Shown piece after piece: positions 11,913 through 23,010 of a DNA stretch of 64,000 bases. The stretch comes from Chrysoperla carnea (lineage: Eukaryota; Arthropoda; Insecta; Neuroptera; Chrysopidae): NCBI RefSeq assembly GCF_905475395.1, contig NC_058338.1, forward strand, positions 89,389,435-89,453,434, in the 5' to 3' direction. Both the position numbers and the translations under genes were made by a program. The notes under the pieces were generated by a model. That model ran no database searches. It had not been told where the DNA came from and saw only the letters and a program-made list of their open reading frames with translations. Position 1 is the stretch's first letter, and each line of letters opens with the position of its first letter.

Positions 11913-13072
11913 TAACAGCCTTTTTTTTGCTTAGATTTACTCCAGTATATAGGATTTTCTGTAACAAGCAGTTATATTATTTACTACAGCAAAAATTTTA
12001 GTTTGGGTTTCTAAAAGGTTAATTTAGAAGATGACAAAATTTATTAATTACTGTTACCAAAGCTTACAATTTCCAAAGGATTTTTTCATAATTTTGAGCC
12101 TTCCTTAAGATTTTGATCGCACAACCATAGACATGAAATAAATTTTTCCTTACCAACTCTACAAAGTATAAAGTTATTTGATCGTAATACTTTGTAATTT
12201 TTCAACAAATTTTTTAAATAAATTTCATATTTTTTGAATGGAATATTTAGGGACGCTAATGATGTGTAAATTATAAACTTTATTATAAACAATAAAACCA
12301 AATTATGTAAACAACACTCAAAATAACATAAACATTATAAAACTTAAAACACATTATTATTATTATTATTTAAAACTGTATACAATATCATCTATCTCAT
12401 CTTATGCATATTTTAGGATTCCGTACACGCGAAACGCTAAAGGTTGTTTTTTACTACTAAACCCAAATTTATTTTTCCATATAGCTTAAAAAGTTCATTT
12501 TCAAATTTTGAAGAAGTTTCATTTTTACACATTATGAAAGAGTTTGATGCGCCCGATTTTCGATCCGTGATGTGGACTTTTTTTTTGATCCTACCAATCT
12601 TCTTCGCTTCAAAATTAAGTCTTTGTGGCAGCATGGTGGGTATTTGGAGCCGTTGAATAAGTGTATGAGCTTATGATTTTATCGCAAATGACTGTTAAAA
12701 AATGATGAGTTAAAATTAATCAGAAATTAATAAAATTAGCCCCATAACGAATTCGATTAATTGTCCTGCAATTACTCCCTGGAATAATTTATTTCGATCC
12801 GTTATATAAAAATTACGATACAAACTTCATAGAGCTAAAAGTGTATAACATATTAAACAAGATTTAACAAGATCATATAAAAGGCGAAAACCTCGATTAT
12901 AGCTCTACAATTGTGGATTTTTCTACCCTGCGGTCACAGATATATTGGCCAATCTCCCAAATTTAAATACTTTTACGATATTAATTATCCAACATTAATG
13001 GGGATGGCGATTAATTTTTTTTAAAATCACTGCAGGTGAGAAATTCTCACTGTACGGACAGAAAAGTGAAGT
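11913..13072. other. AT-rich intergenic DNA without a supported gene
   Basis: A stretch near 12437-12656 is open on both strands, but neither product resembles a known family. Nothing else stands out. Confidence 0.45.
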
Positions 13073-13325
13073 TGGTTTTTGAAAATCTTTAGAAGGACGC
13101 AAGATATGACCGTTTAAAACTCTTAATTAGGCAAAGAGGAAGGTATGGGTTAGTGACGCTATTGCATGGTATCACTATAGAGATTGCATGTAAAACTCTG
13201 TTTTGTGAGAAAGAGATGGGCAACAATCTTCGAATGCTTATAACTTCTTCGTTTTTTAATCAAACTTAATTTAATTTTCAAATTTTATTATGGTATCAAG
13301 TCTACTTTTAAATTTTTACGGGTAA
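13073..13325. repeat. Dispersed non-coding repeat (family P), copy 2
   Basis: It shares ordered blocks with 5806-6475, including cttaattaggcaaagagg and ataacttcttcgttttttaatc. It lies about 350 bp upstream of the H2.0 start codon. Confidence 0.55.
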
Positions 13326-13679
13326 ATTAACAAATCCGTTAACATTCATCTGTCCAATTAGAAGGCGAATGTATCATCCGCCTTTCTGGTTACTTAAGTA
13401 CCTATTTACTTAAATAATCCGTTTTTCTGAGTTTCAAGTACTCATATCCTCAAATAAAGCAACAATTCATACTTACTCGAGCCCATCTTATGATGTGTTA
13501 TTTTATTCCAATAGTATGCGTTTTGTTTTAGACGTTAATTAACGTTATATTTGTGATGTTCACATTAAAGAGTTTTTTCCAATAAATTTTGATAAAAATT
13601 AAAAAAAAAAATGTTATTTTTGTTTTGTTAAATTAAAAAATGGAGTTTTATTTGAATAATAGTTAACATTAAATCAATA

Positions 13680-15227
13680 ATGCATTGTACAACAAATAAT
13701 TCAAATATATTAGAAACAAAATTCGACCAACCATGCAATACGGCAACGACATCAAAAGAAAATATTTTAAAATTTGGTATGGATCGTATTTTATCGAATG
13801 ACATTTGTGGAAAACGTCGACAGAACGTTGAAAATTTATCACGTATGTATTTAGGATAAGAAGTGAAAATTAGTGTATTATCCTTTTTGGTTTCATTGTA
13901 AAAAGAAGGGTTTTGCAAATGTGAAGCGATTTTTTACATGTTTTAGTTTCTATATCTATGCAACGGATGTGTAGTTTAATTATAGGATGCTTCTTAGGTT
14001 TGATGAAAATCTTCTCAAGCTTAAGGATTTTCAAAAGTTAGTGTTGGGCTGCTATGATATATATAACTGTGGGGTGCTCTAACAAGCAACATATTTGAAA
14101 TCTCGCTTGTTCTTCATGTAATTTTTCTCTTTAAAAATGCGCCATTACGTAATTACGAAGGTATTTAGTTTGTGCTTTGTTTTTTATAAACTACGGCAGA
14201 CAAACCAATTTTCTAAAAAACCACAAAAAACGCAAAATTCAATTTAAATCTCCATTATGTACAGTTGTAAAGCATTAATTTTCTGTATTATCAAACTTAC
14301 CTTTATAAATCCTTCAAATTTCAAAAGACATCACAGAATTTTTACTTCTAGGATCAAATTTTTTTTTTACTTAAGAGGAATCGAAGAACTTTGCGAAATA
14401 TTTTTTTGGCTAATTTGAGGAAGATTATCTAGTATATTATATAGTGAATTAAAAGTTCATAAAATATTGAAAGAAGAGGTTACTATAATAAAATTTCTAA
14501 TAAAATGATAGAAAATTTCAAAAAATACAAAAAAAAAAAATATTTCAGACAAAAGGCGTTGAGAATATTTTTTCATTAATAATTTAAAGCCACGCTTAGT
14601 CTAAAGAAAATTTATTATCTAATAAAAATAATAAAAATAATTTTTTGAAAAGATTTGTTTTCTTCTTTTAAGGGCACCCTAGTTTCTACAATACCAGTAC
14701 AAACGAAAACATTGGTAGCAATTATAACTTAGGAAATGCTCAATCAAAATTTCAAATTAAAGTTCCTTGCCCAATTCGACCGATTCCATCCAGAATACGT
14801 AAGTAACAGCTTATAAACAATTTAAAATTGCACTCAACAGTAAACAATTTTTTTTGTAGATTCGACTCGATTAATGCCTATTTTAACCGAACCAAATCGG
14901 CATACAAACTCATCACGTTTGGCATCGTCTTCATCGCCAACAATTTCAAATAAACGAAAACGTTCATGGTCTCGTGCAGTATTTAGTAACTTACAACGAA
15001 AAGGTTTAGAACGTCGATTTCAAATACAAAAATACATTACAAAACCTGATCGACGGTTATTAGCCGCTACACTTGGTTTAACTGATGCTCAGGTAAAAGT
15101 ATGGTTTCAAAATCGACGTATGAAATGGCGACATTCATCTTCTGGTACAAATTCACTTGATAATAAAGTTGCACAAGTTTCCGCTGATTCTACACAAATT
15201 GATAGCGAAATTGCAGGTGGATCATAG
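13680..15227 (+). CDS. H2.0: H2.0/HLX-class homeobox transcription factor, 3 exons
   Basis: This is a nuclear DNA-binding developmental regulator of the NKL group. I join the exons 13680-13842, 14673-14798 and 14860-15227. Junctions are gtatgt/ttttaag, gtaagt/ttttgtag, all in phase 1, giving 218 residues. The ATG at 13680 has an in-frame stop just upstream and no earlier ATG. An eh1-type Groucho-binding motif, FGMDRILS, is at residues 32-39. The homeodomain spans about 128-188, starting [20 protein letters not shown], with recognition helix [14 protein letters not shown]. This spelling is characteristic of H2.0/HLX. The protein is compact compared with fly H2.0, and I cannot exclude further 5' exons. 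No stop or frameshift is present. Confidence 0.93.
13843..14672 (+). other. H2.0 intron 1
   Basis: This 830-bp AT-rich intron lies between the eh1-containing exon and the linker exon. I recognise no repeat or regulatory element in it. Confidence 0.7.
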
Positions 15228-15293
15228 TCCTTAAGGTTACAAAATGATATCGATTTGTGTGGCTAAAAGATTTATTACAACAAATGACAAGTA

Positions 15294-15700
15294 TTAGATA
15301 GCGATTACTATATTACTACTAGCTCGACCCGTGAGGAATTCCGCCGTGCGAAACCCGTAGCTAAAAACAGAGAAATAATATGTAATTTTCCGAGAGTAAT
15401 TTTCTTTCTCCTTATTTTTAGGCAATTTCAAGACAAGTATGATATACAAATTACAGAAAAACAAAATTAAATCTTAATGTTATTTAGCTAGCCTGTTTTT
15501 ACCTAAGCAGTAGGAAAAAACATTTTTAGACCATGAGGTTATTTTTCGTCATTAGCCAGCACAATAAGCTTGAAAATGAGGGGTAAATTATGAAAGGAAA
15601 AAGAAAGACCTTGCGTAGACAGGAAAAGCAGGCTAGTAACAATATATAATACAAATCATGTGGCAATTACCATCCTTATAGTAATCGCTATTTGATAATA
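15294..15700. mobile_element. TIR element next to H2.0, containing family O sequence
   Basis: Inverted ends of about 20 bp match: attagatagcgattactata near 15294 and tatagtaatcgctatttgat near 15677. The interior from 15318 carries the ctagctcgac family O block. No clear target duplication is visible. It lies within about 70 bp of the H2.0 stop and could overlap the 3' UTR. Confidence 0.55.
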
Positions 15701-16316
15701 AATCTGAACAAAATTACGTCTCGAAAATCAGAAAAAATGTTACTACAGAAACTCAGCTTATAAAAGTAAAAAGGAAAGGGTAAAATACCGTGTTTTTTAA
15801 TCCATACGGTTTATCATAAAAATTATCACTAATAAAATTCCTTGCATTTTTTTGCTCAAATCGGCAACTGCAGGAACATGGAAGGGATAAATATTATCGC
15901 TTATAAGCTGCAGTGTGAGAAAAATAAATTTTGGTATAATTGAGTGGGTAAAATTTGCAAATAGCAACTTGTAAGGAATTGAATTAGATTTAATTTTACT
16001 TTCGAACAACGCTTACCTACAATAAACAGCATAGTTTTTGGAATGTTTAAAAAATGATATTTGACTCTTCCTTTAAGGGAGTTCCAGAAGATTTTATTTT
16101 ATTTTAGACGTGTTATCTCTTGTTGCAACTTGATCCAAATTTTGGATGTTTTTTTTTTTGAAACAATGCTTGTACTATAGCCTTGACTTTACAAAATATT
16201 AATTTTGCGATGTATTATATCATTTTTATTCTTGTAAATAAAATAAAAACTATTTTTTTGATAAGTTTTTTTTTTTTTTGGTTCCTATGAAAATTCAAAA
16301 AAAGAAAATTATAAGT
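15701..16316. other. Intergenic space between convergent H2.0 and the membrane protein gene
   Basis: Two genes converge here. Besides homopolymer runs I see nothing coding. An open frame on the minus strand at 15797-16009 has no family likeness. Confidence 0.5.
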
Positions 16317-16322
16317 TTTATT
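16317..16322 (-). terminator. Candidate polyadenylation signal of the membrane protein gene
   Basis: On the minus strand this is AATAAA, about 80 bp past the stop codon at 16403, which is a normal spacing. Confidence 0.55.
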
Positions 16323-16402
16323 TAATATCTTTTACAAAATTAATCGAGAGAAATTTTTAATTTGTGTGCATTCGAACTTAAAAAAATTGAGCTATATATA
16401 TT

Positions 16403-19400
16403 TTATGGTTTCACAATCAGTTTAACTGGTTCCATATATCGATAGTTATCGAAATTTACTTCTGGTTTCTTATAAACTTGTAGCGCTGATGATGATCTCT
16501 GACGGATTCCAGCATCCTTCTTTATAGGCAACTTAACAGATATTTCCTCAGGATATTCTTCATAATAATAATCGTCTGATTCACCTTTGCGATCGACTTT
16601 TTTACTGACTGAATCGAAATTTGCTGATTGTCGATTTTCACGTTGACTTTCACGCTCGCGAAATACAACAACCGGAGCTGCAGTCTATAAAAATGTTAAA
16701 AAACTGAATGAATGAATTATTTTTCAATTAATCATCCTTTTATATGTCTTTTGTGAAAAATTCATATCGATTTACGGTTTAGGAGAAATTGACTATCAAA
16801 GTCAATTATTTTTCCAAAAAAATGGCATATTTCTCATAAACCGTACAGAGAATCGATATGAATTTCCCACAAAAGACCTATGCAAGGGATTAATTGATAA
16901 ATAAAATTTAAAATTTTTGTTATCATTTTCATTTCAACTCTTTAAGGTATTTCGATATCGTAAATTGAAAATGATGGTAAAGATTTTAAATTTTATTTAA
17001 CAATTAATCCTTTTATACGTCTTTTATGAAAAATTCATATCGATTCTCTGTAGGGTTTAGGAGAAATAAACTGCCAAAGTCATTGTTTTTACCAAAAAAA
17101 AGTTTTCGTTTTTATGTACAGTTCTTAATTTTGGTATGACTGAAAAGCTTAAAACTTGAGGAATATAGAAAAATTTTTTTATGTAAATGGTAAAACATTT
17201 TTAAAAACACTTGACTAAAAAACCAATATTTATTACGAAATCTTCATGTACCAAAAAAAAATGGCTGTTTTTAATAATTAATTTATTCTAAACCTTACAG
17301 AGATTCGTCTTGAAATTTATACAGAAGGCGTATTAAATACTCATTAATTGACACACAAAATTTCAGTTTTTTGGTAACACTTTCGTTTTGGTATCGAAAC
17401 ACCTTAAAAAAGCAAGGATTTTTAAATAATAAAAGATTAGGCTTACAGTCGTTGTCGTAGGTGCAGCTGTTGCAGCCATTTGATTCATATGATCTCGAAT
17501 ACAACTTTGTAAAATATATAAGAAGAACAGAAACGATAGCAATGTTAGAGCTGATATTGCTGCACTGTAATCTTTCGCTTTTTCATGGCCAGAATGTTCG
17601 TAATGACCCCCTCGATTGTGTTTTTTATGAAATCTGCAACGAAAAATAGTTTTTGTCATCACTTGTAGCACAAATGATAAATAACAAGTGAAAACAAACA
17701 ATTGACTGAGTTAATTGTTGAAATACCATGCATAGTCAGTGTTGATTTGTTTATCACATTACACATACAAACATGTGACACATACATAACTGATAATCAA
17801 GTATAGTACATATTATAAAATTTCCACCTAATTGGCGCCCTCACGGGTAAACACTGATGTTTACGAAAAAATGTTTCAAACAAAAGTTGTTTAATTTTTG
17901 ATAAGGAACATTTTTTACATTTAAACTTTTGTTCTATCTCTAACGGCTTACAAGATGGGTCCTACGGACGCAAGACCCAATTGACCTATGATGCTCAGTT
18001 ACTTGAACTTGACCTCACTTTTTACGTCCTGAGTACGCTGTAAAAATTTCACCTCTATATTTTTTTCGTATTTGAGTTATCGTGTCCACAGACGGGCGGA
18101 CGGACGGACGGACGGACGTACAACCGGAAATGGACTAATTAGGTGGTTTTATGGACACCTATGACAAAATTATTTTTAAGCGTTATAAACTTGGGACTAA
18201 ACTTAATATACTATGTATATTTCATACATACATGGTATAAAAACTGAAGGCCATAATTTTATATACACAAGCAAAAACCACATTGATTATCAGTCATCTG
18301 GAAGATTGGGAATATTTTTTAGGTTTTTATAAATTTTCGAAATTTGTATTGTTAAGGCTCAATTCATCTTGTAAAATTATATTAAGAAATATCTAAAAAT
18401 CCTGTATACAAGGTGTCTACTTAAATTGGCTACATATGAAAAACTTTTTTTTTATAAGGTTTACGAAAAGAAGTTATTCTTTATAAAAATCCCTACGTTC
18501 GAAAATCTTAACATTTTAACATTCAGTTATTCACTCTTAACATCGAATGTACAGAGTGTTTACAAATAGAATTTTGATGACGTCAAAAAGGTAAAAAAAT
18601 TCGATTCTTTTGATAACACGTGCAAATTTGATCCGATCTAATTGAAATTTTTTTTGAAACCCACTAATTTTGGGTCAGTCTTTTCAGCCATGATTTTTGC
18701 TAGCTATCACTTATGTGCTTAATTCCGGGACCAGGACTCTACATTCTTGAAACCTATTAGAGCTAGTTTAATTTTGATCACATTTGAAAAGTATGACCCC
18801 AATTTAGTAGGATTACATACTTGATTTATCAAAAAGGATAAAATTTGGATGTGATAGAACAAAGTTAAATTTTTGTGATTCCAATGACGTCAAAAAGTTA
18901 AAAAATAGTTATTCGATTTTTTTGATTACACAGGCAAATTTGATCTTATTGGAATTTTTTTGAAACCCACTAATTATTAGGTCAGTATTTTCAGTTGTGA
19001 TGTCAGTTTTTCGCTAGCTGTTCCTTATGTGCTTAATTCTGGAACCAGGACTCCACATTCTTGAAACATATTAGAGCTAGTACTAACTGTGCCCAATGTT
19101 GCGAACAATTGTGTGAACAATTGTAATTAATGGGGGTGCAGAATTGATCACACTGTCGTCGCTTGGATAAGAACGAAGTTACCGAATCCACCCACATCAA
19201 ACTGTAATTGTAAATATGTATGTAGTTAAATAAATTAAGATTAACAAATAATGATGTGGGTGGCCTCTGTTATAAGGCGTATATGTCAGAGAAACGGAGG
19301 TTAAAACTCCATTATTTTTTTTTTTTTTATATTAGAGCTAGGTTAATGCGAAAATTGTTTTTGCTCAATGCCGAATTTTACCGGGTCTAGACAGATATTA

Positions 19401-20367
19401 TTATCCAAAATACTTGGAATTCATTAGATTGTAATTAAAACTTGTTATTAAGGATGTATGAGCATGACAACAATGTTTGATTTAAAGGCTCAAAATTTGT
19501 TTGTAGGTAGTCTTTTACTCAAAGAATATGTGGTTAATATTTCAGCTTAGGTAACCGTGCAAATTTTTAAGAAAAAAGTCATTAAAAATCGATATAAAAT
19601 ACATTGGCTCTTATGGAGGAATCTCAAAAAACGACATATTTTGGAAGTTTTTGATAATTTTCATTTGGAATGAATGAAAACAAATTTAATACATATTAGC
19701 AATGAATTAGAAAAGAAAAAAACTAAGTGTCACCGTCCATATAAGGGATGTAAGAGCAGGGTAGATTAAGGGTTGAAATTATTTTTATCTTATTTTCAAC
19801 TTTGATGATGAATTTTGTTATAACTTCATGAATGTAGACGAAAAATAAGAATTAAATTTTTCGATATGTGTCTTGGTTTTGGAAATATCGAAAGCTAAAT
19901 AATTAAACAAAATTTTCAATTTTCGATATTTTGAAAATTAAGCCAGATATCGAAAAATTTTATTCTTACTTTTCGTCGTATATCGTCAAGTAATAATATA
20001 AATTTATCATCAAAATTGAAAATATCTATTTTTAAATTTGTGCCCCCACTACCATGCTCATACATCCTTAAAAAAAAAAGAAGATTTTGAATTTTTTGCA
20101 TTGTAAACCGATTATTTTGCATACAATTTCTAAAATATATTATTAAACTTACTTTTCTTGTAATAAATATTTAATTTGATTGAGTTTATCCTGTAAAGGA
20201 TGTTGTTTTTTTACTACATGATAATAATGTTCAGTATTTTCACGACGTCCACCGAATCGATCAACAACATGTGGTGGTGGTGGTAAATAATGTCCAATCG
20301 GACCAGGACCAGGACCTGGACCAGCTCCGGTAGCAAATGTTGGATTAACACCACTCAATAAAGCCAT
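16403..20367 (-). CDS. Unrecognised single-pass membrane protein, 3 exons
   Basis: I join minus-strand exons 20153-20367, 17447-17633 and 16403-16684. The donors are GTAAGT and GTAAGC, and the acceptors are tttcgttgcag and tttttatag. The phases fit and give a 227-residue product. The N-terminus is Gly/Pro-rich (GPGPGPGP at about 16-23, PPPP at about 29-32). A His-rich basic stretch (about 74-88) precedes one hydrophobic helix at about 96-117, AISALTLLSFLFFLYILQSC. A Thr/Ala-rich linker and a charged C-terminal domain follow, with an acidic-tyrosine run DDYYYEEYPEE and a basic end. There is no signal peptide. The layout suggests a tail outside and a tail inside a membrane. I have a weak impression that similar insect proteins of unknown function exist. 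I assign no function. Confidence 0.85.
16729..16893. repeat. Foldback repeat (family H) in intron 2 of the membrane protein gene
   Basis: The arms (left includes cttttgtgaaaaattcatat, right includes atatgaatttcccacaaaag) are inverted copies around a middle rich in gagaaat and catttctcataaaccgtaca. A half copy follows at about 16995-17060, and another full copy is at 49428-49603. Confidence 0.7.
17683..18239 (-). mobile_element. DINE-1/HINE-like Helentron-associated element (family C), copy 1
   Basis: Read on the minus strand, this 557-bp copy has the full family layout. It starts at TTATACCATGTATG, followed by tttagtcccaagtttgtaacg-type sequence, a GTCC tetranucleotide run (seen here as gacggacggacgg), and the inverted partner GCATGGTAT near the 3' end. 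An imperfect hairpin acaattaactcagtcaattg and the terminus tttcacttgtt complete it. It lies in intron 1 of the membrane protein gene, about 50 bp from exon 2. Confidence 0.8.
18560..19080. repeat. Family B tandem units, opposite orientation
   Basis: Two diverged units (about 18560-18835 and 18836-19080) are reverse complements of those at 7600-8700. They contain cttatgtgcttaattc and cattcttgaaac. The second unit is interrupted at its end by the SINE-like insertion. Confidence 0.75.
19081..19328. mobile_element. SINE-like insertion with 13-bp target duplication and poly-T end
   Basis: The 248-bp insert is flanked by identical ATATTAGAGCTAG copies (19068-19080 and 19329-19341), and it interrupts a family B unit. 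Its right end is a run of about 15 T after aaaactccatta. A 12-bp inverted pair, ccacccacatca and tgatgtgggtgg, forms a hairpin. A stretch near 19255-19310 vaguely resembles pol III A and B boxes. The class is uncertain. Confidence 0.65.
19448..20071. mobile_element. TTAA-flanked foldback MITE (family D), variant copy 1
   Basis: It begins TTAAGGATGTATGAGCATG and ends with the exact reverse complement. The right half (about 19785-20040) is an internal long inverted repeat: caactttgatgatgaatttt mirrors aatttatcatcaaaattga, meeting around tcgatatc. It sits in intron 1 of the membrane protein gene, about 80 bp from exon 1. Confidence 0.75.
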
Positions 20368-20598
20368 TTCTCGGTATAGTTTTTGATCACTAAAGCTATG
20401 CCAACAACACTACAACTTGACAACACAAAAATATTTGAACTATAACAATATGGTATTAACAAAGTTGGAGTTATTTAACGTAACGATATAAGTTTAGTGT
20501 AAGAAAACATGTAGTTTAAATTTAACAAATTTTATGTATTAAAGCAGTGGTACTAAAACCTTGAACCATGATTTAAATAAATGAGTTTTATATTTGCA

Positions 20599-21199
20599 TT
20601 AAGAAAGTACGAGCGCCAAGGTAAGTTTGGATTTGTGGTTGAAATTATTTGTACCTTATTTTCAACTTTGATGATGAATTTTGTTATAACTTCATGAATG
20701 TAAACAAAAAATAAGAATAGAATTTTTCGATATCTGCCTTGGTTTTCGAATTACCGACAGCTACCTAAATAATCAAACAAAATTTTTGATATTTTGAAAA
20801 TTACTCCATTATATTGGCAAGCTATAACATCAAAATTGAAAATATATATTTTTTTAATTTGTGTCCCCACTACCGTGCGCATACATCCTTAATTTGCCTG
20901 ACACAACAGGTTTTTTTTTTTTGTTTTTTAAATTATAAAGGTTTGAACTTTAATTTAAATTATTTTTTTTTAATTTCCACCGGATGGTTTTTGGAGAAAT
21001 CTGTGAAAACATATCATCCTTCTACCGTTTTATTATTTTATTATTTATTTGCCTACTTTTGAAGTAATTTATTTATTTAAATAATTGGGCAACCCCCCCC
21101 CCTCCAAATTTTAAAAATTGACTTAAACTTAGTCCAACTTCATATTTTAAAAAGTCAAGTCTTTTATCCAAAATTGCCCTGGCTCTCGTACATCCTTAA
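20599..21199. mobile_element. TTAA-flanked MITE (family D), copy 2
   Basis: It begins TTAAGAAAGTACGAGCGCCA and ends tggctctcgtacatccttaa, so the termini are inverted repeats within TTAA. Inside are the caactttgatgatgaatttt foldback and a poly-C run near 21093. It starts about 230 bp upstream of the membrane protein start codon, so promoter overlap is possible. Confidence 0.8.
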
Positions 21200-21412
21200 T
21201 ACGCCTTAATATGACAAACAATCGTACATCCTTAATTCACCAAAATCCTATAAGCAAAAAATAGTTATGCTACCTGCGTAATCCGGGAAAAACGACAAAA
21301 AAATTAGGTTTTTTTTTTCAGTTTTGGTAGTTCAATTCAAAACTATGACCTTGTGACATTAATTGCTACTGTCATTTTGAAAGTATATTAAATTTGAAAC
21401 AATTGAAGCCAC

Positions 21413-21670
21413 AGCTCCGTATGTCTAAAGTTTTCGGGGATGTGATGCTTGAAAAATTTACATGGTTTTCAGAAATGTTCAATTTTTGCTTATGTTAAAA
21501 CGTTAGAGATAGAATAAAAGCTTAAAAATATAAACAACTTTTGTTTGAAACAATTTTTAGTGAACATCATTGTTTTCTCGTGAGTTTTTCTAACACATAT
21601 AAAAGATAGAGAGATGAAAATATGTAGGTAGCTTCAACTAATGAGCCTTACGAAAAATATACCAATTTTT
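21413..21670. repeat. Diverged repeat related to the family C core (family G), copy 1
   Basis: It carries gatgcttgaaaaatttacat and caacttttgtttgaaacaat. The same order appears inverted at about 57270-57530. The second block is shared with family C. Confidence 0.5.
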
Positions 21671-22288
21671 GTAAACACATAATGATGAGTCAGAAAAAAA
21701 TTAAAATTTTTATTACGTGGACAAATTAAAAAAATTTTTGTTACTACCGATTAAAAAATACGAGTGTTATTATTATTAATTTGTAAAGTACTTGAACTTT
21801 TTCACAACGAGTAATTTTTCACAACAGATTCAAGACGACATTAAACTTGAAATTATTGCAATGATATAATTTTTGTTATTCTTATGAAATATAAGTACTT
21901 GAAGTAATTTGCAAATTATCTTACATCATAAACTATCATTATCAGTGCAGCACCAATTTTCGGAATTTTTTCTTTTAATTAGATTCACAAACAAATCCAT
22001 CAAAAGAATTTTAGGTTCAGAATTTTTACTATTTGAAGGGTATTGATGATTAATGATAGGGAATTCATTAGATCGTAACCTTGGCATATGAAAGATACAA
22101 TCAAATTTATCCATTCCCAACATACGGTCTAATCCTTCCCAATATTTTTTAAATAATTCTGATTGACTATATTTGCGGTTCGATTTATTATTAGCAGTTC
22201 AAAAAACTAGTAATACAATAAAAAATAGATTTTTTCTTGCATTAAATTACAAGAGTGCAGTACAGGAGAGAATAAATAAATCGTAATA
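21671..22288. other. AT-rich intergenic DNA
   Basis: Nothing coding or repetitive was recognised. The minus-strand open frame at 21926-22123 is unsupported. Confidence 0.45.
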
Positions 22289-22533
22289 CAGTAGACCCGC
22301 AGTAATCCGGCCTGTCTTGTTCGACACCCCTTGTAATTCGACATAACTATAACGATAATTAAATGCATATTTATTGTAAATACCTGAAATTAGTGTTTAA
22401 TTTGTCGGTTTACAAGGTATTCTTTTTCAAACAGTTTCGGACTACAGAGAGTTTGTACATGTATTCTATAGTCCGACAAATTCGATTCAACACCATCTTG
22501 AAAAATGTTTTTCCGATTACTGCGGGTCCACGT
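22289..22533. mobile_element. Pogo/Tigger-like MITE relic
   Basis: The left end, preceded by TA, reads CAGTAGACCCGCAGTAATCC. The right end ccgattactgcgggtccacg is its imperfect inverted copy. CAGTA...ACCCGC with a TA target is typical of pogo/Tigger-type ends. The 245-bp interior has no transposase, and the right end is decayed. Confidence 0.6.
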
Positions 22534-22639
22534 CGTATAAGTCGTAAACGGCCAGTGATACAAAAAATTATTGTACAGAAAAGGAGAAAAATTATTGTAC
22601 AGAAATAGGAAATAATTAAAGATATAATATTAATTATCT

Positions 22640-23010
22640 ACAATAAAGGTTATTACCATTTTTTGCTTAAAGTGCACGACGCTCACAGAGATATAGGCAG
22701 AGATGGTTTTTTTTCAAAATGGCGGCACTTCCTACAAATTTCTATGAATTTTGTGAATTTACATTCAGTAGGTTAGGTTAGGTTAGATTGGCTGTCCACG
22801 TAGGACACACTTAGGCTATAGAGCCCATTGTGATACCATATATGTGTTTTACCACCTTTCCGCTGATAATTTCATTTATCAGCTCCTCAAGCCCATCACA
22901 ACATTTAATTAACGGACGAAATTGGTTACGCCTTAACCAACTGAACTAATAGAGCGACTTAACCTAACCTACATTCAGTACGCGGTAATGAAAAACATAA
23001 TTCCTGTAAT
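22640..23010. repeat. Older repeat hosting the GGTTAGG element
   Basis: Flanks of the element (aataaaggttattacc, aaatggcggcacttcct, tgtaatttaatac) match the reverse complement of 41640-41870, which lacks the insertion. Confidence 0.6.
22771..22969. mobile_element. GGTTAGG-ended TIR element with 11-bp target duplication
   Basis: The 199-bp insert starts GGTTAGGTTAGGTTAG and ends cttaacctaacc. It is bounded by identical TACATTCAGTA copies at 22760-22770 and 22970-22980. The paralogous site near 41707-41718 has a single copy, confirming the insertion. The 9-11-bp duplication size would fit a Mutator-like element, but this is inference. Confidence 0.8.

Noticed and set aside
12437-12656. Overlapping open frames on both strands
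   Set aside because: Neither product is recognisable and both lack splice context; probably chance in a locally less AT-rich patch.
18090-18120. GGAC tetranucleotide runs (also in other family C copies) as independent microsatellites or CRISPR-like repeats
   Set aside because: They always occur at the same place within family C, so they are part of that element; no spacer-repeat structure exists.
22363-22608. 81-codon plus-strand open frame
   Set aside because: It overlaps the pogo-like relic and its end is tandem ttgtacagaaa repeats; no transposase motif.
22771-22786. GGTTAGG repeats as an interstitial telomere
   Set aside because: Only about two and a half units, mirrored at the other end and bounded by a target duplication, so they are transposon ends.
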